Assembly: GCF_025847235.1 (NCBI RefSeq)
Contig: NZ_JAOZEW010000011.1
Location: 62,001-126,000, forward strand
Length of the DNA: 64,000 nt
Origin: Flavobacterium shii
GTDB taxonomy: Bacteria > Bacteroidota > Bacteroidia > Flavobacteriales > Flavobacteriaceae
Direction of reading: 5' to 3'
Shown here in pieces: positions 19,142-28,307 of the stretch (position 1 is its first letter; every line of letters starts with the position of its first letter). Below the pieces are notes generated by a model. That model was not told the DNA's origin, searched no databases, and worked only from the letters and a program-made list of their open reading frames with translations. A program made the translations under genes and the position numbers.

Positions 19142-19723
19142 TTAAACCAGTCCTTTTATCTTAGCATGTTGCAATAATAAAATAGTCTTGGCATCTGTTA
19201 TTTCTCCAGTTTCAATCATATTATAAGCCTCATCAAAAGTCATTTCTAGTACTTCGATATTTTCATTTTCGGCTTCAAGTCCGCCACCTTCGCTCACTTT
19301 CATGCTTTCGTCATATTGTCCTGTAAATAAATATAAAATTTCGGTTACAGATCCTGGAGACATATAAGTTTCGATTACTTTATCCACATTTTTCAATCGA
19401 TATCCTGTTTCTTCCTCAGTTTCTCTAATGATGCATTCTTTAGGATTGTCTTTGTCTAATAATCCAGCGCAAATTTCAATCATCATTCCGGTCGCATTTC
19501 CGTTAAGATAAGTAGGCATGCGAAACTGTCTTGTTAGGACTACCGTTTTTTTTGTTGAATTATAAAGTAAGATTCCTGCGCCATTTCCTCTATCGTATAC
19601 TTCACGAACGTGAGTTTCTTGCTCTCCATTATTCTTTTGATAATCAAAGGTTACTTTGTTTAATACATACCAATTATTAGATAATAATTTAGTTTCTGTT
19701 ATTTTTATTTTTGGATTGCTCAT
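19142..19723 (-). CDS. nudK: NudK-like Nudix hydrolase (GDP-mannose pyrophosphatase type)
   Basis: A 193-residue cytoplasmic Nudix protein, close to the 191 residues of E. coli NudK, which splits GDP-mannose to mannose-1-phosphate and GMP. The Nudix core is CAGLLDKDNPKECIIRETEE plus ETGYRL. The upstream VVLTRQFRMPTYLNGN and downstream YMSPGSVTEILYLF segments match the NudK/ADP-ribose pyrophosphatase subgroup. ADP-ribose is a possible alternative substrate. It lies downstream of purA on the same strand, behind a terminator. Confidence 0.85.
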   Translation of the reverse strand: MSNPKIKITETKLLSNNWYVLNKVTFDYQKNNGEQETHVREVYDRGNGAGILLYNSTKKTVVLTRQFRMPTYLNGNATGMMIEICAGLLDKDNPKECIIRETEEETGYRLKNVDKVIETYMSPGSVTEILYLFTGQYDESMKVSEGGGLEAENENIEVLEMTFDEAYNMIETGEITDAKTILLLQHAKIKGLV

Positions 19724-19746
19724 GTGTGAAATGTTTTTGGCATAAA

Positions 19747-19771
19747 AAACGCTCTGGATTTCAGAGCGTTT
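19747..19771 (-). terminator. purA terminator
   Basis: A 10-bp stem (19747-19756 with 19762-19771) and 5-base loop; on the minus strand a T-rich run follows. It lies 8 bases after the purA stop and before the Nudix gene. Confidence 0.85.
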
Positions 19772-19778
19772 AGTGTTT

Positions 19779-21050
19779 TTATTTAAGTATCGTTTGCTTT
19801 CTGTCTGGACCTACAGAAACAATCTTGATAGGTACTTCGACTTCTTTCTCGATAAACTCGATATATTCTTTTAATTCAATAGGTAACTGATCGTAAGTTG
19901 TCATTCCGGTTAAGTCAGCTTGCCATCCTTTGAACTCTTTGTAAACAGGAGTCACATTTTCTGGTTCGATGTTATAAGGGAAATGAGAAATGTTTTTTCC
20001 TTTGTAGTTGTATTCAGTACACACTTTTAAAGTTTCGAATCCAGAAAGTACATCCCCTTTCATCATCATTAACTGTGTAACACCGTTTACTTGAACAGCA
20101 TATTTTAAAGCTACTAAGTCTAACCATCCACAACGTCTTTGTCTTCCTGTTACAGATCCAAATTCGTTTCCGATTTTTGCCATTGTAGCTCCGACTTCGT
20201 CAAAAAGTTCAGTAGGGAAAGGACCGCTACCTACACGAGTTACGTATGCTTTGAAAATACCGTAAACTTCTTTGATTTTGTTTGGCGCAATTCCTAAACC
20301 GGTACATGCTCCGGCAGCTGTAGTATTAGATGAAGTTACAAATGGATATGTTCCAAAATCAACATCTAGTAAAGATCCCTGAGCACCTTCACATAAAATA
20401 GATTTACCGGCTTTTTGAGCTTGGTAGATGTATTCTTCACTGTCAATAAAATCTAATTTTTTTAATTCTTCAATAGCTTCAAAGAATTCTTTTTCAAGTT
20501 CTGCTAAGTTATATTGAATAGCAACATCATAAAAAGCAATCATTGCTTCGTGTTTATCTGCTAAAGCTCTGTAACGTTCTTTGAAATCTTCTAATTCGAT
20601 ATCACCAACACGTAAACCGTTTCTACCAGTTTTGTCCATATAAGTTGGGCCAATACCTTTTAATGTAGAACCAATTTTTGCTTTTCCTTTAGATGCTTCC
20701 GAAGCTGCATCAAGTAAACGGTGCGTTGGTAAAATTAAATGTGCTTTTCTAGATATGATTAATTTCTTTTTGATATCTAAATTAAATTTCTCTAAACCTT
20801 CAATTTCTTTTTGGAAAACTACAGGATCGATTACAACTCCATTACCAATAATATTAATTGACTTTTCGTGAAAAATTCCCGATGGAATAGTTCTAAGAAC
20901 ATGTTTTATTCCGTCGAATTCTAAAGTGTGTCCTGCATTTGGTCCACCTTGAAAACGAGCAATAATGTCATAATTCGAGGTAAGAACGTCTACAATTTTC
21001 CCTTTACCTTCATCTCCCCATTGTAATCCTAGTAATAAATCTACGGTCAT
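19779..21050 (-). CDS. purA: adenylosuccinate synthetase
   Basis: It joins IMP and aspartate using GTP, the first committed step to AMP. The 423-residue protein starts MTVDLLLGLQWGDEGKGKIV, containing the GDEGKGK P-loop with the catalytic Asp. It continues with GPNAGHT, the IMP-binding STLKGIGPTY region, TGRQRRCGWLDLVALKYA, and SVGPDRKQTI near the C-terminus. It lies 95 bases downstream of the Fur-family gene on the same strand. Confidence 0.98.
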   Translation of the reverse strand: MTVDLLLGLQWGDEGKGKIVDVLTSNYDIIARFQGGPNAGHTLEFDGIKHVLRTIPSGIFHEKSINIIGNGVVIDPVVFQKEIEGLEKFNLDIKKKLIISRKAHLILPTHRLLDAASEASKGKAKIGSTLKGIGPTYMDKTGRNGLRVGDIELEDFKERYRALADKHEAMIAFYDVAIQYNLAELEKEFFEAIEELKKLDFIDSEEYIYQAQKAGKSILCEGAQGSLLDVDFGTYPFVTSSNTTAAGACTGLGIAPNKIKEVYGIFKAYVTRVGSGPFPTELFDEVGATMAKIGNEFGSVTGRQRRCGWLDLVALKYAVQVNGVTQLMMMKGDVLSGFETLKVCTEYNYKGKNISHFPYNIEPENVTPVYKEFKGWQADLTGMTTYDQLPIELKEYIEFIEKEVEVPIKIVSVGPDRKQTILK

Positions 21051-21145
21051 TCTGTTTTTAATTTTGTTGTCGAGGCAGTTTTTACCGCCTGCTCAGATTA
21101 TCTATTTATTTAAATATTTTCGAGAGCAATCTTTTTATTGATCGC

Positions 21146-21601
21146 CTATTTTTGTTTTTTATTTCCGTAAAAATATAAGGAGTGATTCGTAATTTCGATA
21201 TCAAATATTTCTTCGATTGTTTTCTTTATAGTCTGGATTCTAGGATCGCAAAATTCGATTACCTCGCCAGAATCAGTCATAATGATATGATCGTGTTGTT
21301 TATCAAAATACGATTTTTCGTAATAAGCCTGATTTTGTCCAAATTGATGCTTACGAACTAAAGCACAATCCAATAATAATTCGATTGTGTTATATAAAGT
21401 GGCTCTACTTACACGATAATTTTTGTTTTTCATTTTGATATATAAGTTTTCAATATCAAAATGTTCTTCACTATCATAAATTTCCTGAAGTATAGCGTAG
21501 CGCTCAGGTGTTTTACGATGGCCTTTTTGTTCAAGATATAATGTAAAAACATTTTTTACAATTTCTTGATTTTTGTTGTTGTCAGTTGAAATGAGTGTCA
21601 T
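21146..21601 (-). CDS. Fur/PerR-family metalloregulator
   Basis: A 151-residue winged-helix repressor. The DNA-binding half (about 15-85) carries [12 protein letters not shown] and [13 protein letters not shown]. The regulatory half has the [16 protein letters not shown] metal-binding motif. The CxxC zinc-site cysteines of classical Fur are absent. I prefer the ATG at 21601 over the TTG at 21610, because a TATCTTTG promoter box covers 21608-21615 and the transcript would start after that. It lies between spoT and purA on the same strand. Target metal is not readable. Confidence 0.9.
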   Translation of the reverse strand: MTLISTDNNKNQEIVKNVFTLYLEQKGHRKTPERYAILQEIYDSEEHFDIENLYIKMKNKNYRVSRATLYNTIELLLDCALVRKHQFGQNQAYYEKSYFDKQHDHIIMTDSGEVIEFCDPRIQTIKKTIEEIFDIEITNHSLYFYGNKKQK

Positions 21602-21607
21602 ATCCTG

Positions 21608-21615
21608 CAAAGATA
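21608..21615 (-). promoter_or_regulatory. probable -7 box of the Fur-family gene; possible leaderless transcript
   Basis: The minus strand reads TATCTTTG, a match to TAnnTTTG, followed after only six bases by the ATG at 21601. Transcription usually begins a few bases after this element, so the mRNA would have almost no leader. Confidence 0.45.
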
Positions 21616-21693
21616 ATTTATTATTTTTAAATGAATAAAAGTTTCCTGTTTAAAGTTTCACGTTCAAATGTTTAATCGTGAAATTTCAGACAC

Positions 21694-23916
21694 TTATGTT
21701 CGATATTCTCTGGTTACTTTATCTACGCCATCAATTTTTTTAATATTGTTAATCATTTTCTTGAGAATAGAATTGTTTCGTACGATTACTGCAATCTGGC
21801 CATGAAAAATTCCTGCATCGGTACTCAAAGAAATACTCTGAATATTTACGTTCATATTGTTGGAGATTACTTTGGTTAATTGATTCGTAAGTCCTAAAAC
21901 ATCCATTCCTGTTATATTGATAATTGCCTTGAATTCTTCTTGCGAAGAGTCAATCCATTTGGCAGTCATTATGCGATAAGCGTAGTTGGATTGCATGCCA
22001 ATAGCATTTGGACAGTCTTTTTTGTGAACTTTTATTCCTTCGTTTATTGTTACAAATCCAAAAACATCATCGCCTGGAATTGGGTTACAACAAGGGGATA
22101 ATTTATAATCCAGTTTATCGTGTTCTGTTCCAAAAACCAACATATCATAATTGCTGCTAATTACAGGTTTATGAATATCGGTATCGGCAGTTGTAGTGTT
22201 GTTGCGTTTTATTTTGTTTTTGAAGAAATTGATAAACGAGTTGCTTTTTTGAGCAGCGTAATCTTTTAATTGCTGGTTTTCAATTGCACCAACACCAACT
22301 CTGTAAAATAAATCTAAACTTGTTTTAAGTTTAAAGAAATTAACCAACTCGTTTATAACTTGTTCGTTAATCGTTATTTTTAAGTGTTTTAGTTTACGGG
22401 TAAGTAATTCTTTTCCTTCCTCGGCAATCTTTTTGGTATTTTCGTTTAAAACGTTTTTAATTTTATTTTTTGCTCGGGACGTAGTAACATAATCCAACCA
22501 GTTCACGGTTGGTTTCTGGTTTTGAGAAGTGATAACCTCTACCTGATCACCGCTTTTTAATTCGTAGTTAAGAGGAACTAATCGTCCGTTAACACGTGTT
22601 CCGCGAGTTTTTATTCCTATTTCGGAGTGAATGCTAAAAGCAAAATCCAGTGATGTTGCTCCTTTGGGTAATGATTTGATTTCTCCTTTGGGAGTAAACA
22701 CGAAGATTTCTTTTGAATATAAATTCATTTTAAAATCTTCAACAAAATCTACAGCATTGGTTTCAGAATTTTCTAAAGCCTCACGGAGGAGATTTAGCCA
22801 AACATCGAGACCACTTTCTTCTGTAGCTCCGTTTTTATATTTGTAATGTGCAGCATATCCTTTTTCGGCGATTTCATCCATTCGCTCGCTTCGAACCTGT
22901 ACTTCGACCCAGCGACCTTTTGGTCCCATAACAGTTATGTGTAAGGCTTCGTATCCGGTAGATTTTGGTGATGAAATCCAGTCACGTAATCGGCTTGGGC
23001 TTGGTCTGTAATGGTCGGTTACGATAGAATATATTTTCCAGGCGAGAAATTTCTCGTCATGTGGATTGGATTTATATACAATTCGGAGTGCAAACTTGTC
23101 ATAAACTTCGTCGAAGCTTACATTTTGCGCACGCATTTTTCTTCGAATAGAATAAATAGATTTCGGACGACCTTTTATAATATAGTCGATTCCTTCTTCA
23201 TCCAAAGATTTTTTCAGTACATCCGAAATATCTTTAATGTAGGCATCTTGTTCTTCTTTGGTTTCGCGAATCTTACTTACGATATCATTATAAACATCGG
23301 GTTCGGTATATTTTAACCCTAGATCTTCAAGTTTAGTTTTAATGTTATATAAACCCAAACGATGGGCTAGAGGAGCATAAATGTATAAAGTTTCGGATGC
23401 GATTTTGGTTTGTTTGTATTCGGCCATCGAATCCATAGTTTGCATATTATGCAAACGGTCGGCTAGCTTTATCAAAATTACACGAACATCATCATTTAGA
23501 GTAAGGATCATTTTACGGAAATTTTCCGCTTGCATAGATGCATTTAAATCCTTTTGAACCATCGAAATTTTAGTTAATCCCTCTACAAGTTGTGCTACTT
23601 TGGGATTAAATAAACGTTCAATATCCTGAACTGTCATAGGAGTATCTTCGACAACATCATGCAATAAGGCAGCAGCAATCGAGGTGGCTCCCAAACCAAT
23701 TTCGGAAGCTACAATTTTTGCAACAGCAATAGGGTGGAAGATATAAGCTTCGCCCGATTTTCGTCGTTGTTCTTTATGAGCATCAACAGCAACATCAAAA
23801 GCTTTTCGGATTAGTTTTTTATCTGTAGGACTTAAAGTCTGATAACTAATTCGAAGTAATTCTTTGTATTCCTGTGCAATAGCTTTATTCTCTTTTTCAA
23901 TATCTATCTCTATCAT
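21694..23916 (-). CDS. spoT: bifunctional (p)ppGpp synthetase/hydrolase, Rel/SpoT type
   Basis: It makes and degrades the stringent-response alarmone. The 740-residue protein has the standard order. The hydrolase HD domain spans about 40-190 (HPIAVAKIV, LLHDVVEDT with His86-Asp87, KLADRLHNM). The synthetase domain spans about 235-365 (FALRIVY, SPKSTGYEALH, EVQVRSERMDEIAEKG). The TGS domain lies at about 395-455 (VFTPKGEIKSLPKGAT), then a CC/zinc-finger-like region (SPCCNPIPGDD), and an ACT domain at about 665-740. Both catalytic sites look intact. Confidence 0.97.
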   Translation of the reverse strand: MIEIDIEKENKAIAQEYKELLRISYQTLSPTDKKLIRKAFDVAVDAHKEQRRKSGEAYIFHPIAVAKIVASEIGLGATSIAAALLHDVVEDTPMTVQDIERLFNPKVAQLVEGLTKISMVQKDLNASMQAENFRKMILTLNDDVRVILIKLADRLHNMQTMDSMAEYKQTKIASETLYIYAPLAHRLGLYNIKTKLEDLGLKYTEPDVYNDIVSKIRETKEEQDAYIKDISDVLKKSLDEEGIDYIIKGRPKSIYSIRRKMRAQNVSFDEVYDKFALRIVYKSNPHDEKFLAWKIYSIVTDHYRPSPSRLRDWISSPKSTGYEALHITVMGPKGRWVEVQVRSERMDEIAEKGYAAHYKYKNGATEESGLDVWLNLLREALENSETNAVDFVEDFKMNLYSKEIFVFTPKGEIKSLPKGATSLDFAFSIHSEIGIKTRGTRVNGRLVPLNYELKSGDQVEVITSQNQKPTVNWLDYVTTSRAKNKIKNVLNENTKKIAEEGKELLTRKLKHLKITINEQVINELVNFFKLKTSLDLFYRVGVGAIENQQLKDYAAQKSNSFINFFKNKIKRNNTTTADTDIHKPVISSNYDMLVFGTEHDKLDYKLSPCCNPIPGDDVFGFVTINEGIKVHKKDCPNAIGMQSNYAYRIMTAKWIDSSQEEFKAIINITGMDVLGLTNQLTKVISNNMNVNIQSISLSTDAGIFHGQIAVIVRNNSILKKMINNIKKIDGVDKVTREYRT

Positions 23917-24043
23917 AAGTACGCCTGGTTCAATCCCCTAAAAATAAGAATAAGTTTCAATATACACAAGGGAATGAAGTTGTTTTAAATATTGAAAATG
24001 GGATAAAATGTTTAAAAAAAGATAGTGCTTTTTAAGCATAAAA

Positions 24044-24068
24044 AAAACACTATCTAAAATAGTGTTTT
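24044..24068 (-). terminator. terminator of the serine hydrolase gene (bidirectional shape)
   Basis: A perfect 10-bp stem (24044-24053 with 24059-24068) with a 5-base loop, followed on the minus strand by a T run. It lies about 100 bases after the stop of the beta-lactamase-like gene. Confidence 0.8.
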
Positions 24069-24098
24069 GGTTTTTAGTTTGTTATGTTTTTGTTTATC

Positions 24099-24166
24099 TG
24101 TCACCCTGAGTGGAGTCGAAGAGTCTTTGTTAATAGGAGTGAGCTTCGACTCCGCTCAGCTTGACA
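24099..24166. repeat. palindromic dispersed repeat with CTGAGxGGAGTCGAAG arms
   Basis: Two imperfect inverted arms of 23 bases (24099-24121 and 24144-24166) flank a 22-base spacer. Each arm contains a CTGAGYGGAGTCGAAG core or its complement. This looks like one unit of a common Bacteroidota intergenic repeat; fragments of the same family sit at 13880-14035. Confidence 0.7.
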
Positions 24167-24170
24167 ATAT

Positions 24171-25715
24171 CTACTGTACTCTAAAAAAATCCAAGTCTTG
24201 AAAATCGTAACTAAAATCGGTTAATTCAGAGATTGCCTGCATTTTTAAATTAGTATCTTTTCCATTAGAATCGTATTTAAAGAACAAATGCGCATCGGCA
24301 TGAAAATAGGCATTATCCCATTTTACAACATAATTTCCATCTTTATAAAAGAATACTTCTCCAACTAATTGTGGAGAACGTTTTGAGGCAAAATATATTT
24401 TTCCTTTTTTCTCTGTAATAGTCACTTCTCCAAACCAATTGTCTTTGTAAGTTCCTATAATTTTGGTGAAATCAGTTTTTATTTTGTCTTTTTTATTTTT
24501 TGCGACTACTGCCCAAACTTCATCTGTTACTTTGTCTGCCGTTTCTTCGTTGGCTTTCATGCGACTGCTATATAACGCAACATAATCTTCGGATTTAATC
24601 CCTAAATAGCTGTCTTTTATCGTGTTCGTAATAGCGCTAAATGCTGCGCCAGATTGCTGATTTGTTAAAACAATAATTCCCAATTGTAATTCTGGAATCA
24701 AAGTAACCTGAGTAACAATTCCTTCTAAGCCACCTGTATGAGTAACTTGTTTGTATCCTTTTACATCGCTCAGGAACCAACCCAAACCATATCCGCTAAA
24801 ATGAGTATTGTATGGAGCTTTGGTTCTTGCAGGAATAATAGTTTGTAACTGCCACATTTCGTCATGTTCTTTTTCGGAGAATAATTGTTTATTGTCTGAA
24901 CCATATTTTCCATTATTCATTTGCATAATTGTCCATTTGCTCAAATCATTTACGCTTGAATAAATTCCGGCAGCAGCATCAAAAAGATGGTTTTGATATC
25001 TCTTAATCACTTTCAGTTTTCCGTCAATTGGCACGTGAGGGGCAATGATATTCGTAGAGTCTTTTAAACGTAAAAATGAAGCAGCGCTATGATTCATTTC
25101 CAATGGTTTCATGATGCGTTCTTCGACAAAATCACACCAGCTTTTTCCGCTTACTACATGAACGATTTCGCCAGCTACGATATATAATAAATTATCGTAA
25201 TCATATTTTGTCCTAAAACCCGAAACAGGTTTTAGATATTGTAAATTTTGAATAATATCCTGTGCTGTAAAGTCACTTCCGTCAGGCCAAATCATTAAAT
25301 CTCCTGCGCCAAGTCCAAGTCCGCTACGGTGCGTTAATAAATCACGAATTGTAAATTCCTGCGTTACATATTCATTATACATTTTAAAATTCGGAAGGTA
25401 TTTTACAACTTTATCATCCCATTTTATTTTGCCTTCATCGACTAACATTGCCAGAGCAGCACTAGTAAAAGCTTTACTGTTGGATGCAATTCCGAACAGT
25501 GTATTAGCATCTACTTTTTCTTTAGTAATAATCGATTTTACACCATAACCCTGTGCTTGAACAATTTTTCCATCTTTGATAATTGCAACTGCAATTCCAG
25601 GAACATTGAACGTTTTTAAAGTGTTTTCTACCAGTTCATCAACTTGTTTATTGGTGATTTGTGCAGAAACTGAAAAACTAAATAATAATGCTAAAAGGGA
25701 TAATTTATAGTTCAT
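24171..25715 (-). CDS. exported serine hydrolase, class C beta-lactamase fold, with DUF3471
   Basis: A 514-residue protein with a signal peptide ending at SVSAQ (about 19). The penicillin-binding fold shows SNSK (Ser78 to Lys81, the SxxK nucleophile pair), YDN (173-175) and HTGG in place of KTG. The C-terminal part, from about 400, resembles the DUF3471 lipocalin-like domain common in these Bacteroidota enzymes. It is probably a periplasmic peptidase or esterase; antibiotic hydrolysis is not implied. The TrmH-family gene lies 12 bases upstream on the same strand, so the two are probably co-transcribed. Confidence 0.88.
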   Translation of the reverse strand: MNYKLSLLALLFSFSVSAQITNKQVDELVENTLKTFNVPGIAVAIIKDGKIVQAQGYGVKSIITKEKVDANTLFGIASNSKAFTSAALAMLVDEGKIKWDDKVVKYLPNFKMYNEYVTQEFTIRDLLTHRSGLGLGAGDLMIWPDGSDFTAQDIIQNLQYLKPVSGFRTKYDYDNLLYIVAGEIVHVVSGKSWCDFVEERIMKPLEMNHSAASFLRLKDSTNIIAPHVPIDGKLKVIKRYQNHLFDAAAGIYSSVNDLSKWTIMQMNNGKYGSDNKQLFSEKEHDEMWQLQTIIPARTKAPYNTHFSGYGLGWFLSDVKGYKQVTHTGGLEGIVTQVTLIPELQLGIIVLTNQQSGAAFSAITNTIKDSYLGIKSEDYVALYSSRMKANEETADKVTDEVWAVVAKNKKDKIKTDFTKIIGTYKDNWFGEVTITEKKGKIYFASKRSPQLVGEVFFYKDGNYVVKWDNAYFHADAHLFFKYDSNGKDTNLKMQAISELTDFSYDFQDLDFFRVQ

Positions 25716-25727
25716 TAGATTTAAAAT

Positions 25728-26525
25728 TTATAATTGATTAAAACCTCGTTGTCTTTTTGCTTCAAAAATTAATATGGCTGCTGCAACCGAAACATTCATA
25801 CTGTCGATTTCGCCTTCCATAGGGATAATTATATTCTGTGTTGCTGCGTCTCTCCATTCCTGAGTTAATCCTGTGGCTTCGGTACCAACAACCAGAGCAG
25901 TTGGGGTAGTGAAATCCTGTGTGTGGTACGAAGTTGAATTTTGCAATGTAGCACAGTAAAAATCGATTTTATTTTCTTTTAAAAAGGTAATAATTTCGGT
26001 GGTTGTTCCTGTTGCAATTTGGTTGGTAAATAAACAACCTACGCTTGAACGAACAATATTAGGATTGTATAAATCACTCTTTGGATTAGCAATAATAACT
26101 GCATTCAGGTTGGCAGCATCGGCAGTACGCAATAATGCACCGATATTTCCTGGTTTTTCTGGAGCTTCGGCAACAAGAATTAATGGATTATCGGATAATT
26201 TTAAATCGGATAATTGTAACGATTTGGTTTTGGCTATAGCCAAGATACCTTCGGTTGTATCGCGATAAGCTAATTTTTGATAGACTTCTTTGTTGATTTC
26301 GATTAAATTAACTTGTTTACCGGTTAATTTATTGATTTCGTTTTCAGAAATTAATTCGGGTAAAAATAGGATCGTTTCTATTTCATAACCGCCTTTTATA
26401 GCCAATGAAATCTCCCGTTTTCCTTCAATTAAAAACGTTCCGGTTTGTTTGCGTGCTTTTGCTTTTTCCTGCAATAACACTAATGATTTTATAAATGGGT
26501 TTTGTATCGAAGTAATTTGTTTCAA
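25728..26525 (-). CDS. TrmH/SpoU-family RNA 2'-O-ribose methyltransferase
   Basis: A 265-residue protein. An N-terminal RNA-binding substrate domain (about 1-90) precedes the SPOUT knot fold (about 110-260). Motif 1 is APEKPGNIGALLRTADA, motif 2 TALVVGTEATGL, and motif 3 IIPMEGEIDSMNVSVAAAIL. These place it in the 23S rRNA/tRNA Gm methyltransferase family with SAM as donor. The exact target nucleotide cannot be told. It is the first gene of a two-gene minus-strand unit with the serine hydrolase. Confidence 0.92.
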   Translation of the reverse strand: MKQITSIQNPFIKSLVLLQEKAKARKQTGTFLIEGKREISLAIKGGYEIETILFLPELISENEINKLTGKQVNLIEINKEVYQKLAYRDTTEGILAIAKTKSLQLSDLKLSDNPLILVAEAPEKPGNIGALLRTADAANLNAVIIANPKSDLYNPNIVRSSVGCLFTNQIATGTTTEIITFLKENKIDFYCATLQNSTSYHTQDFTTPTALVVGTEATGLTQEWRDAATQNIIIPMEGEIDSMNVSVAAAILIFEAKRQRGFNQL

Positions 26526-26703
26526 GGGAAATAGTGCTGAGTTTGTAAGTGGCTAAGGTAATAAGATTTTTTAAATTTTAAATTCTATACTAATTTTTCA
26601 AAATGATTAAGATTTATTAATTGTAGTTAGCGTCCGTTTATAAAGAGTATTTCTTTATTTTTGTCAGAATACTAGATTTTAATTTCATTTTAAAAACATA
26701 TAA

Positions 26704-27309
26704 ATGTTTCACTTATTAGACATTATTGGAACAATGGCATTTGCTATGTCTGGCGCATTAACAGCAATGAATAAAAGACTGGATCCGTTTGGGGTTTTTA
26801 TAATTGCATTTGTTACTGCAGTAGGAGGAGGAACGTTGCGTGATGTTTTAATTGGTAGAACCCCAGTGGGTTGGATGCTTGATTTAAAGTACGTTTATGT
26901 TATTATTTTAGGATTTATTCTGGCAGTTATATTTAGAAAAAAGTTTGACAAATTAAGAACATCCTTGTTTTTATTTGATACCATAGGTTTAGGAGTTTTT
27001 ACATTAATTGGGTTAGAAAGAGGAATAATTACTGGTTTGCATCCTATAATTTGCGTTGCTTTGGGCACAATGACAGCTTGTTTTGGCGGTGTTCTCCGTG
27101 ATATTTTATGCAATGATATTCCAGTTATATTTAGAAGAGAAATTTATGCTACGATTTGTATCCTTGGCGGAACTGTTTTCTTCATATTAAAAAAGTTAAA
27201 CCTCAATGATGATGTTTTGTATCTTGTAACCTCAATTGTTATTATTTCGGTTCGATTAATGGCAGTAAAATACAAATGGTATTTACCAGCTCTGGAACAC
27301 AAACGATAA
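26704..27309 (+). CDS. TRIC-type cation channel family membrane protein (UPF0126)
   Basis: A 201-residue inner-membrane protein with six to seven hydrophobic helices arranged as two repeated three-helix units. Each unit carries a glycine-rich motif: GGGTLRDVLIGRTPVGW in the first, GGVLRDILCNDIPVIF in the second. This is the signature of prokaryotic trimeric intracellular cation channel homologues, which conduct K+ in characterised cases. It is followed by the polysaccharide block after 20 bases. Confidence 0.9.
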   Translation: MFHLLDIIGTMAFAMSGALTAMNKRLDPFGVFIIAFVTAVGGGTLRDVLIGRTPVGWMLDLKYVYVIILGFILAVIFRKKFDKLRTSLFLFDTIGLGVFTLIGLERGIITGLHPIICVALGTMTACFGGVLRDILCNDIPVIFRREIYATICILGGTVFFILKKLNLNDDVLYLVTSIVIISVRLMAVKYKWYLPALEHKR

Positions 27310-27329
27310 ATGATTTCTAATAATAAATT

Positions 27330-28307
27330 GTGAAAAACTATACTGTAAAATTATATCAGGAAACAGATTATGAAAAATGGAATGACTTCATCGGTCAAGC
27401 CAAAAATGCGACTTTCTTGTTTCATCGTGATTTTATGGAATATCATAAAGACCGATTCGAAGATTTCTCCTTATTAGTTTATGAAAATGAAAAATTAGTT
27501 TCAGTTTTACCTGCAAATAAAGTTAATGATGTCGTTTATTCTCATCAAGGATTGACTTACGGAGGTTTGGTTTATGGTGAAAAAACTAAGCTTGTTTCGG
27601 TTATTGAGATTTTTAAAAGTATTTTGATTTTTATGAATGAGAATGCTATTGCAAAATTACATCTGAAAACGCTACCATCTATTTATCATTTAAAACCTGC
27701 CGAAGAAATTCAGTATGCTTTATTTTTAGCTGAAGCAAAATTGATCCGTCGGGATTCACTTTCGGTTTTAGATTTATCTCAGGAAAACAAAATCGCTAAA
27801 ATTAGGAAAAGAGGGATTCAAAAGGCTATTTTTAATAACTTAATAATTAAAGAAGAAGATAATTTTGAAAGTTTTTGGAATGAAATTCTAATTCCGAATT
27901 TAGATAAAAAACACAAAGCAAAACCAGTTCATACTTTAGAGGAAATAAACTATTTAAAAAATATTTTCCCAAAGAATTTCCGTCAATTTAATGTGTATTA
28001 CAATGATAAAATAGTAGCAGGAACGACAGTTTTCGAAAGTAAGAATGTTGCGCATTGCCAGTATATTTCTAAAAACGAAAAGCAGGATAACCTGGGAAGT
28101 TTAGACTTTTTATTCGAGTTTCTGATAAAAGAAGTATTTGCTGAAAAACGTTTTTTTGATTTTGGAATATCCAATGAAAATCAAGGAAAAAAACTGAATG
28201 AAGGATTATCGTATTGGAAAGAAAGTTTTGGCGCGGGTACAATTGTCCACGATTTTTATGAAGTAGAAACTATAAATTACGATTTATTAAACAACGTTTT
28301 ATTATGA
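27330..28307 (+). CDS. FemAB/GNAT-like acyltransferase in a surface-sugar locus
   Basis: A 325-residue protein with duplicated GNAT-type folds as in FemAB-like proteins. The N-terminal half has [20 protein letters not shown] and SHQGLTYGG. The C-terminal half has [14 protein letters not shown] and [20 protein letters not shown]. The start is GTG at 27330, because an in-frame stop lies two codons upstream and no ATG is near. It overlaps the aminotransferase gene by 4 bases, so it probably N-acylates the amino sugar made by that enzyme (inference). Confidence 0.8.
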   Translation: MKNYTVKLYQETDYEKWNDFIGQAKNATFLFHRDFMEYHKDRFEDFSLLVYENEKLVSVLPANKVNDVVYSHQGLTYGGLVYGEKTKLVSVIEIFKSILIFMNENAIAKLHLKTLPSIYHLKPAEEIQYALFLAEAKLIRRDSLSVLDLSQENKIAKIRKRGIQKAIFNNLIIKEEDNFESFWNEILIPNLDKKHKAKPVHTLEEINYLKNIFPKNFRQFNVYYNDKIVAGTTVFESKNVAHCQYISKNEKQDNLGSLDFLFEFLIKEVFAEKRFFDFGISNENQGKKLNEGLSYWKESFGAGTIVHDFYEVETINYDLLNNVLL

